Positions 10,958-22,100 of a DNA stretch of 64,000 nucleotides are shown piece by piece; position 1 is the first letter of the stretch; every line of letters begins with the position of its first letter. The notes under the pieces were generated by a model, which was given only the letters and a program-made list of their open reading frames with translations, was not told where the DNA came from and did no database searches. Source of the stretch: Owenia fusiformis (lineage: Eukaryota > Annelida > Polychaeta > Sabellida > Oweniidae); the NCBI GenBank assembly GCA_903813345.2, contig CAIIXF020000009.1, forward strand, positions 16,393,759 through 16,457,758, given 5' to 3'. Position numbers and translations under genes: made by a program.

Positions 10958-11726
10958 GTCTGACTTACCTTCTAAAGGTTAGAACCCGAATCTTAATGAA
11001 ACCATATCACCTTTGTTGCGTCGATAATGATGCAAAAACATAGCATTTGATAGAAATTAGCGTAAATGCTTTTCCGACTTTTTCATTTTTCATCAATGTT
11101 GACTTCCGGGAAGGCGTTGTAGTTATCACAAAATAACGCATTGACCCTTGAACTTTACTTTGTTGACGTGTCAACCAAGCATGTCTGGTGTGAAAATTAA
11201 AAGAATATTAAGCAATGTTCTACATCCGCCAAGCTAAGTGAAGACGAGTAGTCAATATTTAAAATTACCAATTTCAAGTGAAGTACGCAACGAACGAAAC
11301 TGCGTGATCTACACTCCCACTATTGGTCTGAATGAAATGCTACGTAGAAATATGAGCCGTCTGCTGTATTAGTCGATTAATAGAGTAAGACCTGTTGGTG
11401 ATGCTTTATAATTTAGACCAAAACATTGAAGAACAAACGAACCTGTAAATCGTGAAAACAACGAACAAATATTCGGTTTTCACATATGTTCGGTAATTTT
11501 TCGTATTGAAACTTCCGGAACTTACAAGGAAATCATTCATTTTCTCGATCCATGATTTACCTCTTGGATGTTGTGGCAAATGCTCCATGGTTGACGGAAC
11601 AAAGGTGATATGGTTTCATTGAGATTCGGGTTCTAACCTTTAGAAGGTAAGTCAGACTCCCAAACGTCAGCTAACTCTTATATTTAGCATGTTAGCGACG
11701 CAGTCAGGCCTTGAAAAAAGTAGTAG

Positions 11727-12085
11727 TGGGTAAAGGATTCTACGAGTAAAGGACAAGTTAATTGGCGAAAGATTTGGGGAGAAATCGCTATAAAGGTGAG
11801 TTTTGGTTGGACAGCACCTAACGGTCTTAGCATGGGTATCAGAAAGTAAAGAAACTTTTTTATTTAAATTTATCTAAATGTTAGGCAGTGACATTTATCT
11901 TACAGAAGAAAGATTTTTTTCAAAATGAGACCCTAATTAGACTATAAAATTCTGACCAATAATTCATATATTTTTTTTACTTCCAGTTTTCGAAATTTGT
12001 CTGCGTTATGATCCTTCTCTATATAAAGCATATCAGACTCCCATATCAGGCAGCCCCATAGGCCTATCAGTCATCATAAACGTGC
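11727..12085. other. Intergenic stretch, no feature recognised
   Basis: AT-rich DNA without a reading frame of note or a clear repeat boundary. Short fragments such as CAGACTCCCAT near 12030 echo the neighbouring element arms but are too short to annotate. Confidence 0.4.
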
Positions 12086-12087
12086 TA

Positions 12088-12780
12088 CAGTTGGGGACAA
12101 AAATAAATGACAGGTCGATTTTCGATCACCATTTCCTAATTATGGTGGTCTGAAAGAAAATAATTTGCAATATTGTCTAGATACATATCCCTTAAAATTT
12201 GTATATTTTACATTTTGTATAATCTCATCCACTGATTTATGGCCTCTTGTAAATTCTCTTATTTTTAACATGGGAAATCCTCACTTCTAGTGTTGTCGCG
12301 ATTAATCGATACATCGCGATATACATCGCCAAAGCTGATTCTGGCGATGCATCGATGTCTGAAACAAAACATCGATGTTTTAAAAAAAAATTAATTTGCT
12401 AAAAATCACCCTTTCTTATCTTATTTTGACGCAAATCGCTTAACTTTCTCATGTCTTATTTCATTTCCCAATGTTTTCTGATATTATTTCGCTTTAAAAC
12501 TGTTTTAGCTAGTCGAAATGAACCATTAATCTAAAAAAAATACTTTACTTTCATTTCACCGTTACTAGAAGTTCCCGGATGAACCAGCGTTCTGTATTTT
12601 AGTGCATTAGCGTTCGGTATTTCAGTGCACTTTTCTCGGACTTTTTCTCGATGTACATCGCGATGTGCATCGATGTTTACTACTGAAAATTGCCGATGCA
12701 TCGATGTACGATTATGGCACATCGCGACAACACTACTCACTTCAGCAAATCCACCTGTCATTTATTTATGTCCCCAACTG
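12088..12780. mobile_element. TA-flanked 237-bp MITE split by a hAT-type insertion
   Basis: The ends CAGTTGGGGACA and the inverse are flanked by TA (12086-12087, 12781-12782), as in the Tc1/mariner superfamily. Removing the nested 448 bp plus one 8-bp duplication leaves 237 bp, exactly the length of the uninterrupted, inverted copy at 13426-13662. Confidence 0.92.
12288..12735. mobile_element. hAT-type MITE, 448 bp, 8-bp target duplication
   Basis: The ends TAGTGTTGTCGCGA and the inverse are flanked by an exact 8-bp duplication CTCACTTC (12280-12287, 12736-12743). The empty site is visible in the inverted MITE copy at 13426-13662, where the target occurs once. Its subterminal regions are rich in CATCGATG-like palindromes. 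Eight-bp duplications are typical of hAT elements (established knowledge). No transposase. Confidence 0.92.
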
Positions 12781-12969
12781 TACAAGATCCTGTGGTTCCT
12801 GTGATCTGTAGTGTGATCTGTGAGGATCATAAAAGTCAGTACTTACCAATGGGTACATTAGCTCTACTTGCAACCAATTTCATATTCTTGTATATTGTAT
12901 TTTCAAGTCAAATGATACAAATATGGTGAAATGTGTGGAAATTGAAATTTCATGTGTTCCAGAAGATAG

Positions 12970-13088
12970 CCGTTCCGGAAGTACCGTAACGGAAGTAGCA
13001 TAAGCGCATGCGCCATTTGCCTAGAAACCAGAAAATAGTAAAAAAGTTCCAGTTAAACTCGCTTTTGTGCTGTTATATAACATCTATC
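12970..13088 (+). promoter_or_regulatory. Probable DNAL4 promoter and 5' UTR
   Basis: Within 120 bp of the start codon are two ETS-like sites, CCGGAAGT (12975-12982) and ACGGAAGT (12989-12996), followed by a perfect NRF1-type palindrome GCGCATGCGC (13004-13013). This cluster is typical of TATA-less housekeeping promoters in animals. It is a GC-rich island in AT-rich surroundings. The transcription start is not determined; I infer it lies between about 13015 and 13080. 12783-12969 shows no feature. Confidence 0.65.
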
Positions 13089-13160
13089 ATGGCTGAGGAA
13101 GGTGGAGATAAAAAAGAAACACAAACTAGTCGTGTTGTTCACACATATCCATTGATAAGA
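13089..13160 (+). CDS. DNAL4: DNAL4 coding exon 1 (residues 1-24)
   Basis: The ATG sits in a good context (ATCATGG). The exon encodes a charged N-terminus (EEGGDKKETQ) and ends in HTYPLIR at a consensus donor GTGAGT. Reading past the donor gives a longer apparent frame to 13208, but that part is intron. This N-terminal extension is the variable part of the family; the PLIR ending lines up with PLVR of vertebrate DNAL4 (from memory). Confidence 0.92.
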
Positions 13161-16100
13161 GTGAGTAGATTCAAAATATTTAGATCTGCATTTTCCAAAC
13201 AAAAGTAGGCTAGATCTAGGCTAGCCTAAATAGCTTAAGTGCTCACCATAGAATCTAGACTCTAAATAAAATAACACCTGGATTTTCTATCACTATTTCC
13301 AGACCATGGTAATTTGAGACTTCATACTTTCCAATAATGTCTAGATACACATCCCTTAACTCCCTCATGCCTGAACATTTTTGGAAAGTGGAAAGAAATG
13401 AAATACTAAAATGTAAATGAATCTACAGTTGGGGACATAAATAAATGACAGGTGGATTTGCTGAAGTGAGGATTTCCCATGTTAAAAATAAGAGAATTTA
13501 CAAGAGGCCATAAATCAGTGGATGAGATTATACAAAATGTAAAATATACAAATTTTAAGGGATATGTATCTAGACAATATTGCAAATTATGGGCTTTCAG
13601 ACCACCATAATTAGGAAATGGTGATCAAAAATCGACCTGTCATTTATTTTTGTCCCCAACTGTAAAGTCCATTTCACTGCTTCATTTCGTCAGTAGAACG
13701 GCAAAAATAAGAAATTGGGAGACCATTGTGCAATAATATATGGAAAAGTATATTCATAATGTACATGAATGACATATCTTGGATTGCTTCTAGTTTGGCT
13801 TATAAAGTGTGTGGCCTAATATTTGGATGTTTCTCTGCCATGTTATTTTCAATAAAATTAACATGGCTGAAATTCTTCAAATTACAAGACGGCACAGGCT
13901 TATTGCACAAAAAACTAAAAAATCTGAAATATACAAATGTCATTCATGTACATTAGGAATATACTTTTCCATATATTATTGCACAATGGTCTCCCAATTA
14001 CTTATTTTTGCCGTTCTACTGACGAAATGAAGCAGTGAAATGGACTCTAGAAGCAAGAAAAGGAAGCAACACCAAGTTATATATCATTTTGAAGGGCTAT
14101 ACCTTACTCTACCGAGCTGACAGAAGTCAGCTCGACATGTCCAATGACAGAAGTCAGCTCTGGAAAGTTGGATCGAAAATTCTTGAAGAGGAAAAATCGA
14201 GCCCATTTTGAATAAACGCTGTGCTGAGTAGTGTTTATAACTAGCAATGACCAACGTATAGGTGGCGCGTTTTTGAGCGAAAAAAAAGTTGGTCAGAAAC
14301 TTGACCCCACAAATAGACATGATTTGGCTCCTGGTTTTTCTCCCAGATAAACATAATAGATCCCTAATTTTATATGCTGGATTGTTAGTAAAGAGGTTTG
14401 ACATGATAAATATGACAGAGAATTGACTGGTAAGTTTTCATTTGCGATTATTTTGTGTTTTCGGCGGCGGCTTCCGATTAAATATATCCTCCAAATCGTG
14501 TTAAATATGTACTCATCATGAATGTTTGGTTGATTTGTGAATAATATGAAGCCAAATTAGAGAAATCTGGTCTCAAATGAGCATTAAATATTTCCCTGTA
14601 ATAATTCAATATGTCAGAGCGAATATTCACATGTGGGAATTTCACATTCGCTTTGCGCACTTTAACTTGAGAAAATCAATATAGGATAGCAATAATATCA
14701 ATCTATGAGGAATATTTTGCATTTTGATGTAATATAAAGGTGATCTGTTGGCTATTTGTGGTATAAATCTGCATTTGAAGTAAGGGAATTCCCCACTGCC
14801 TAAGGGAATTCCGTGATATGGCGTCAGAGTATCGGCTTGGAGATTGTAAAACTACATGCTAAAAATAATGCAGTAATGCTGCAAGGAGGTTTGTATATCC
14901 CTCCAGATCCTCTGTTCTGGTAAACCAAATCAATCATCAGCTGTTCAGTACATTCTTTGAGGGAGGAGGAGGGGCGGTGGTGGGTAATTACATTTGTTTT
15001 GTGTGAGTATTGCCTTGTATTGTACCTGCAAATGTAAGGTAGCAGATTTGTGACTGATTTGGGTTGGGCCCAATTGTGTTTTGTAATCAATGGTGTTTTA
15101 GGTTGTGCCTCATTTGAAGGAGGTTGTGTAAGTTATAATGCATAGTTTGGTTTCATTGGTCTGATGATTGTATTTTTTTTTGTTTGATTGTGTTTGTGTA
15201 TCTGGTTGTGCCACATTGTGTGATGTTAGGCTGTAGTTGGTTGTGCCTGATTGTGCTGTTTCAACTAGAGAGTATGTTGTGTTTGTTAAGTGATTGGCTA
15301 TGGTGATTAGTAAGTTTGTAGGTTGTGCTCAGCTGGTTGTGCCCGATTGTGTTGTACCTAATTGTGCTTTGGTTAATATGAATGGTTATGGGTGCTGTTT
15401 TGTTCATATGATAATAGATCTAGAAGGGATCAACATGTATAATGTGCACATCATTATAAGTATGTTATAAGTTTTTTTTTGCCAGGCTGGAGAGAAGAGT
15501 TGGGATGTGGATGGACAATCTCTTCATTAGATGTGCTACCTGTACCAGTGTACCTGATATGTTGGTTTTACCCTCATGTTCTATCAAGGTTTTGTAATCA
15601 GTTAGTTGTGCTGCTGTTAGAATCTGAGATCAGAACATCTAGTTAGATATTCAGCTATACAGTTTTACTTTTTAGTTTGATAAACAGATCACATTGTTTT
15701 TCCTAGGTTCTAAAGTAATCATCAATAGCTTCATGAACATTCATATATGAAAAACTTAAGTGCTTTTGATGTCATTCACAATAATATAAGTTAGGATTGT
15801 TTGCCTGATGAAAAATATAAGCCTGTATAACTTATATCCTTTATGATATAAGTTTGACAATGTACAGGGCGTATCAAAAAAACGCAACTAGTAGTTATCT
15901 CGTAAAATTCCAAAACTAGTGATGACTACATGAATTTCATTTGATGTACCATTAAGCCACGTCTCTCCTCTTTGCAATGATATGTCATTCATTCACATGT
16001 GGTAATGGTTGGGTGAGAAATCCTTCCATTTGCACAGTGGATCAAAATCAACTCTGGGCCAAGTTTTAGATATTGCAAAAATCAGCGCAAGGGCTAAGTG

Positions 16101-19100
16101 CCAATGGAAGTTCCCCTGACTTGAATTGTTGTGACTTTTTATCGTACCTAACAAGAGGTACGATATTGTAGTCAGCTTGACGGGAGGCGGGCAGGCGGGG
16201 GGCGGCGTCTCACTTTTCAGCTTGTCTACAGGTTTCCAGCCAAATCATTTCAGGGATTCATCTGAAATTTTCAGGGATGTTTCTACATATCAACGTCAAG
16301 AACTGATTAGTTTTTGGGCATTCTGGGTAAATCTTAAGGTGGCCATTTTGGATTTTCCGTTCTAAAATCGTCACTTTCAAGACTTGTCTACAGGTTTCCA
16401 GCCAAACCATTTGAAGGATTCATCTGAAATTTTCAGGGATGTTTCTACATATCAACGTCAAGAACTGATTAGTTTTTTGGGCATTCTGGGTAAATTTTAA
16501 GGTGGCCATTTTGGATTTTCTGTCCTAAAATCTTCACTTTCAAGACTTGTCTACAGGTTTTCAGCCAAACCATTTGAGGGATTCATCTGAAATTTTCAGG
16601 GATGTTTCTACATATCAACGTCAAGAAGTGATTAGTTTTTGGGCATTCTGGGTAAATTTTAAGGTGGCCATTTTGGATTTTCCGTCCTAAAATCGTTACT
16701 TTCAAGACTTGTCTACAGGTTTCCAGCCAAACCTTTCAAGGGATTCATCTGAAATTTTCAGGGATGTTTCTACATATCAACGTCAAGAACTGATTAGTTT
16801 TTGGGCATTCTGGTTAAATTTTAAGGTGGCCATTTTGGATTTTCCGTCCCAAAATCTTGTCTATCGAGGCTTGTCTACAGGTTTCCAGCCAAACCGTTCA
16901 AATTTTTACATAAGTAACACAGTGATAAGTTCTAGAGCTGATTAACTTTTCTGTGGCCATCTTGCTTTCTTGGTCAACAAGACCACAATGCTGTGTTTTA
17001 GGTACGATATTGTTCACATCTGTGCCTTGTTCTTTTGGAGCTATCTCAGGAGCATCTGTGCTCACAATTCCTCCACCAGATATTGCAAAACCTCGAGAAA
17101 GAATTGCCCATGGGCTGCTTTTCTCTGCTTTAACCCACAGATGACTCAGGGCTGAACCATGCATAATTTGGGCAGATGAGCGCATCTTTATATGCAAGGA
17201 AGTAGTGGCAATTTGGAGGGGTATAGGATGTATTCTTGCAAGAGTATGAGTATGAACTCTTTACTGTCTATGACACACCTATCACAGCTTCTTCCAATAC
17301 CCTTATGCCCTTTGTACTGACTTTCGCAATGTTTAAAACTTGGGTCCGAGCTGAATTTTGCCCCACTTTGCAAAATTAATGATTATTCGGCCAGCCTTGA
17401 CTCTCTGTGAATGAATGATATTCTATTGCAAAGAGGAGTAATTTGGCTTTTTGGTACATTGAATGAAAAGGATGCAGTCAGCATTGGTTTTATGTTTTGT
17501 TCCAATTTTGCATCGGGCTCCGTACACTGAGTTTTGCGATGTTTATAACTTGGCAAATGGAATGATTATTCGCCCAACCATGACCAAATATCCATGAATG
17601 ATATATCATTGTAAAGAGGAGACATATGGCTTTATGGTGCATTGAATGAAATCAATGCTGTTATCACTGGTTTTGTGCATTTCCGAGATAAAAATCTGTT
17701 GCGATTTTTAAATTGAAGTTTTAAACAAAAAATGCTAAAATAATTCTGTTTTGTAAAAAGTCCAAATCCGCCATCTTGAATTATGATGTCACAATGACAC
17801 TATTTTGCATATTCAATTTTTTCAAGAAAAAACTCCATAAAATATGGGTTGTTGGGCCTGCTTCCTTTTCTTGCTTCTAGATTCTTTTACAAATAACTTT
17901 TTTATTTTCTTCATTTTTCCAAAAAGTTGCCAGTCTCCAAGGAGTTAATGAATGTATATGTCCTATGTAAAACCTATACAAATAAACTGACCCATATTGA
18001 ATTGCAGCCCAGGGTATAATGCATGCATCATGATTCAGATTAGAATGAATTCTAGGTGAAAAGATCAAAACAAACAGCCAAGCACAAAAGGTAGAAAGAT
18101 TCAATGGATATATTGAAAAGAAATTTGAAGCTTAAGAAAATGGATAACTAAATGAACAATGATGATGAAACTGGAACAAATGCACAACTAATACCTAATG
18201 GTAAAGTTGACACCAAAATCAAATAAAGTAAAACTGTATCAGGGCCGATGTTATAGGATTTTGTGAAGACTTACCAAAACCAAAATGGCTAAGCCAGCTT
18301 TGATTGAAAGAGAGGCTGCATGAGCCTCGTTTTGGAATTAGGATTCAGTCAAGTATACACCTAGTTTATACTTTGACCAATATTTGATTTTTCTGAGTCT
18401 AATTTACATCCAGTTTTCACTTTTAACAAATTCAAAGTCAAGTTTACACTTAGTAAATCAGTGTTTACTTTCTGCTAGTAAATACCTTTTTACTTGAGGT
18501 AAAGTTAACATCGAAATATACACCAAGGTCTGGTGTAAATTAAGTGTATACTGAGTGTAAACTGTGGAAGGAAATTGAATGATTTACAAATGTGTGAAAT
18601 ATCAGGGAGTAATTTCTTGAAATGACAAAAATATGAGGAAAATGCAGGGTTTCTGTTTTTTGACCACCCTGTATATTTTGCAAGTGGTTCTCCAGCAAAT
18701 GCGAGACAAATACGCAAATTGAGGGACAGTTGGATGGCCTGCACTTTTTGCCCATCAAAACAGCAAGGAACAACTTATAATTTTGTAATATGAAAAGAGG
18801 GGCTTAAAAAGTTTAAAGATAACAAAATCATTTGTTAACATTTGGACCCCATCTCTGATAATCTGCATAAATTGGGTATGTTTTCAGCATTCTGACATGG
18901 GTGATGAGATGAAGACAGAAACTATGGAACTGTGTGTAACAGCTTGTGAAAAATTTGCAAACAATAATGAGGTATGTTTTCATAGCAGTTGTATTTTGCA
19001 AATAGGATCTTACTCTCTGTAGTAGTGTTACAGTAGTGAGCTACATGTATATTATATTCTACTATATTCACCTATAGTTTAATTTGTAATCTATGCTTGC

Positions 19101-22100
19101 TGTATATGTTGAGCTATTCTTCATTAGAGATCTTAGGTCAAGGTCACAATGACATTATACACTGTATCTTGTAAACAAAACTGAACTGAATGACTCATTA
19201 ACCCTTGACCACCCAGAGAGTTCTAGAAAATATAACCATTCATTAAGATTTAATCATGTGACTGAAGATGTCCAATCAAAACTCAACAAGTAGTCTCAGT
19301 TCCAGAAGATTCTTTCTAGATGATTCTTTCACACTATAAATAAAACTGCAAAGTGGACTCAGTAGCAGATAATTAAGTAATCATAACTGGACATCTCAAA
19401 GGAACTAAATAAAGCAGAATTTCAAAGTCTATCAAAAGGACATCTTCTTAGCAGAAAATTACAGACACTTACTTTGGGAACATTTATAACAGTGCAAACA
19501 TACAACCCGAGGACTTTTATATGGACATATATTGCAACACACACTATATACGGAATATCATATACATTCGTGGATTATCATAAACATTTGTGGATTATCA
19601 TCAAACATTTGTGGATTATCATCAAACATTATTGGATACGAACATTATAGGATTACGACAAACATTATTGGATTATAACAAACATTGGAGAACTATTAAC
19701 GATTATTGAAACTTTCGTGATCTGGAACATTCTCAAGGATCGTCAAGGATATTTATCGACATCAAGAATAAGCCGTATCATTGATTGGACATCACTTAAG
19801 TATTAAACCTCCTTTATATTATTGTTATATTATTTAGTTTTCAAAATATAAATATATTGTTATCATATTTTAATTGCTGTTTTTACTTTCTGTTATTTTT
19901 CGAACGTAACAGAAATTGGGGGCTCGTCCGGGATACAACTACAACAAGCTGAAATACAAATATTTCAAAAATTCGAAATTCACATTTTAAATTGTGTGAA
20001 GACAGCAATTAATTGAAAATGAGTTTTGAGGTTGAGACATTTTTAGAATCGCCCTCTTTGGAGGAATTTGACAGTTTAAAGAAAACTGAACTTCTGGCAC
20101 TAGCAAAACATGTTGGTTTGGCAGTAAAAACTTCATACCGAAAAGGTGCAATAAAAAATATTCTGGTGCCATATTTGGTAGCGGAAGAAATATTACCAGA
20201 AGAAGCTTTAAAGCTTACTGTAGAGCCAACCCAGCATGTCGATCCTACTGAATTTCAACAGCAATTACAAATGAGAGAGCTTGAACTCAAATTACAAAAT
20301 GAAATGAGAGAAAAAGAATTAGAATTGCAAAATGAAAAGGAAATAAGATTAAGAGAACAAGAAACAAGATTAAGAGAACAAGAAATTCAAAAAGAAAAAG
20401 AAGTTGAATTAAAACGTCTTGAGATAGAAGCTCAATCCAAAACTGAGGAACATGCTACTATGCATCAACATTTTGAAAATAGGTTTGACGCTTCAAAATT
20501 TCTCAAATTTGTACCTAAATTTCAAGAGAAAAATGTTGATAAATACTTTACACATTTTGAAAAGGTTGCTCAGAGCCTAGACTGGCCTAAATCTGCATGG
20601 CCAGTTATGCTCCAGAGTGTATTTATTGGAAAAGCAAGTGAAATATTTGCCTCTCTCTCTGGAGAAGTATGCTCTGATTATGACCTAGTTAAAAATGCAA
20701 TTCTTAAAGCTTATGAACTAGTGCCAGAAGCTTACAGACAAAAATTTAGAAATGCCCACAAACAGAGTGACCAAACCCATGTTGAGTTTGCTCGAGAGCA
20801 AGAGCAGCTTTTTGACAGGTGGCTTGTCTCTAAAGATGTATCTGAAGAGTTTAAAAAGCTCAGAGAGCTTATGCTAATAGAACAATTTAAAAACTGTGTT
20901 CAGTATCACATTAGAACTTACTTAGATGAACACAAGGTAGAAACTTTAAGTCAAGCTGCCACCCTGTCTGATGATTATGCTCTTACTCATAAGGGTAGTT
21001 TTATCAAGGGCAATCCTAACTATAGAGGTTATCAGGGTAACAAACCTTCATATGATTCGAAATCAAATCAGTCCTCATCATCAAATACATCAAACAAAGC
21101 AAAAGACCAGTCTAATTCATCACAGAGCTCAAGCTCAAAATCAGATCAATCAAATTCTTCAGGTCCAAAATCAAATGTCACCTGTAATTATTGTAAAAAG
21201 CCTGGTCATCTTATTTCTGAATGCTATAGGATTAAGAATAGAAGAGAGATGTCTGGTTCTGCTCATTCAAATGGTTGTGCTACAGTTCCCATTTCAAGAA
21301 AGCCCATTGTTTGGGATTCATATACTCATACTGAGAAATCTACTCATAGTGATATTATGGAGGATTATAAGCCTTTCATGTCGGAAGGATCTGTGTCACT
21401 GTCAAGTGATGATACCAATTCAAAGCCAATTAAGATTCTTAGAGACACGGGTGCATCTCAGACTTTGTTGTTAGAAGGTGTCCTTCCTTTATCTGAGGAG
21501 TCATTCACAGGCACCCATATTTTGATGCAAGGCATTGAATTAGGTTTTACTAAAGTTCCCCTCCATCGTATTCATATCACATCAGAGTTAGTCAAAGGGC
21601 CAGTTATTGTTGGTGTTAGGCCACAACTTCCTGTTGAAGGAGTCGCATTGCTTTTAGGCAATGATTTAGCTGGGGGTAAGGTATCATTAGACCCCATTGT
21701 TTCTGATCAGCCTTGTTCTATTGAGGATTCTGTCCAAGAGGACTCTGATATATATCCTGCTTGTGCTGTTACTAGGGCTATGGCTAAAAAGTTAGCTAAT
21801 AGCGGGGATTCGTCTGTGGGAGATGACTTTGATAGTGGGTTTTTAAGCTCCTTGTTTGATGATGAATGTCACTCACCACTTGTTAAAGATGGTCCTTATC
21901 CTATTTTAAAGGCAAATTCTTCATTGAAACAGCCTTCTGTTCGAGCCAAGCAGTCAGCTATTGAGGCAAATTCTTCATTGAAAAAGCCTATTGCCAGAGG
22001 TGATTCACCTTCTGAGCAGGATCACTATTTTAATGCGGTTTCGCCCGCTCTTGCTAGTCCTGATGAAGTTTCATCTTCTTCTGCTAGTGTTCATGAGGTT

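Larger units (their letters stand above)
8883..11726. mobile_element. DNA transposon with about 130-bp TIRs, split by nested insertions
   Basis: The left arm starts CTACTACTTTTTTCAAGG (8883) and runs to GTCTGACTT (8960). After the nested element it resumes at 10967 and continues to about 11036. The right arm is the inverse (about 11600-11726). Removing the nested 1997 bp plus one 9-bp duplication leaves about 838 bp with continuous arms. The interior (about 11040-11600) has no convincing frame. No target duplication is visible outside the arms, so the family is unknown. Confidence 0.8.
13161..18887 (+). other. DNAL4 intron 1
   Basis: It starts GTGAGT and ends TTTTCAG. It contains two adjacent TA-flanked MITEs, a TG-rich region, an inverted-repeat element with a nested 162-bp tandem array, and a weak match to the CAGGCCTGTC family near 18690-18742. 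No open exon-like stretch other than the flanking DNAL4 exons is evident. Confidence 0.85.

Noticed and set aside
13161-13208. Extension of DNAL4 exon 1 frame past the donor
   Set aside because: The GTGAGT donor and the match of exon 2 to the family show this is intron; the extension has no similarity.
20971-21474. 167-codon frame inside the LTR element
   Set aside because: Out-of-frame shadow of the gag-protease region; composition reflects the Ser/Asn-rich linker.
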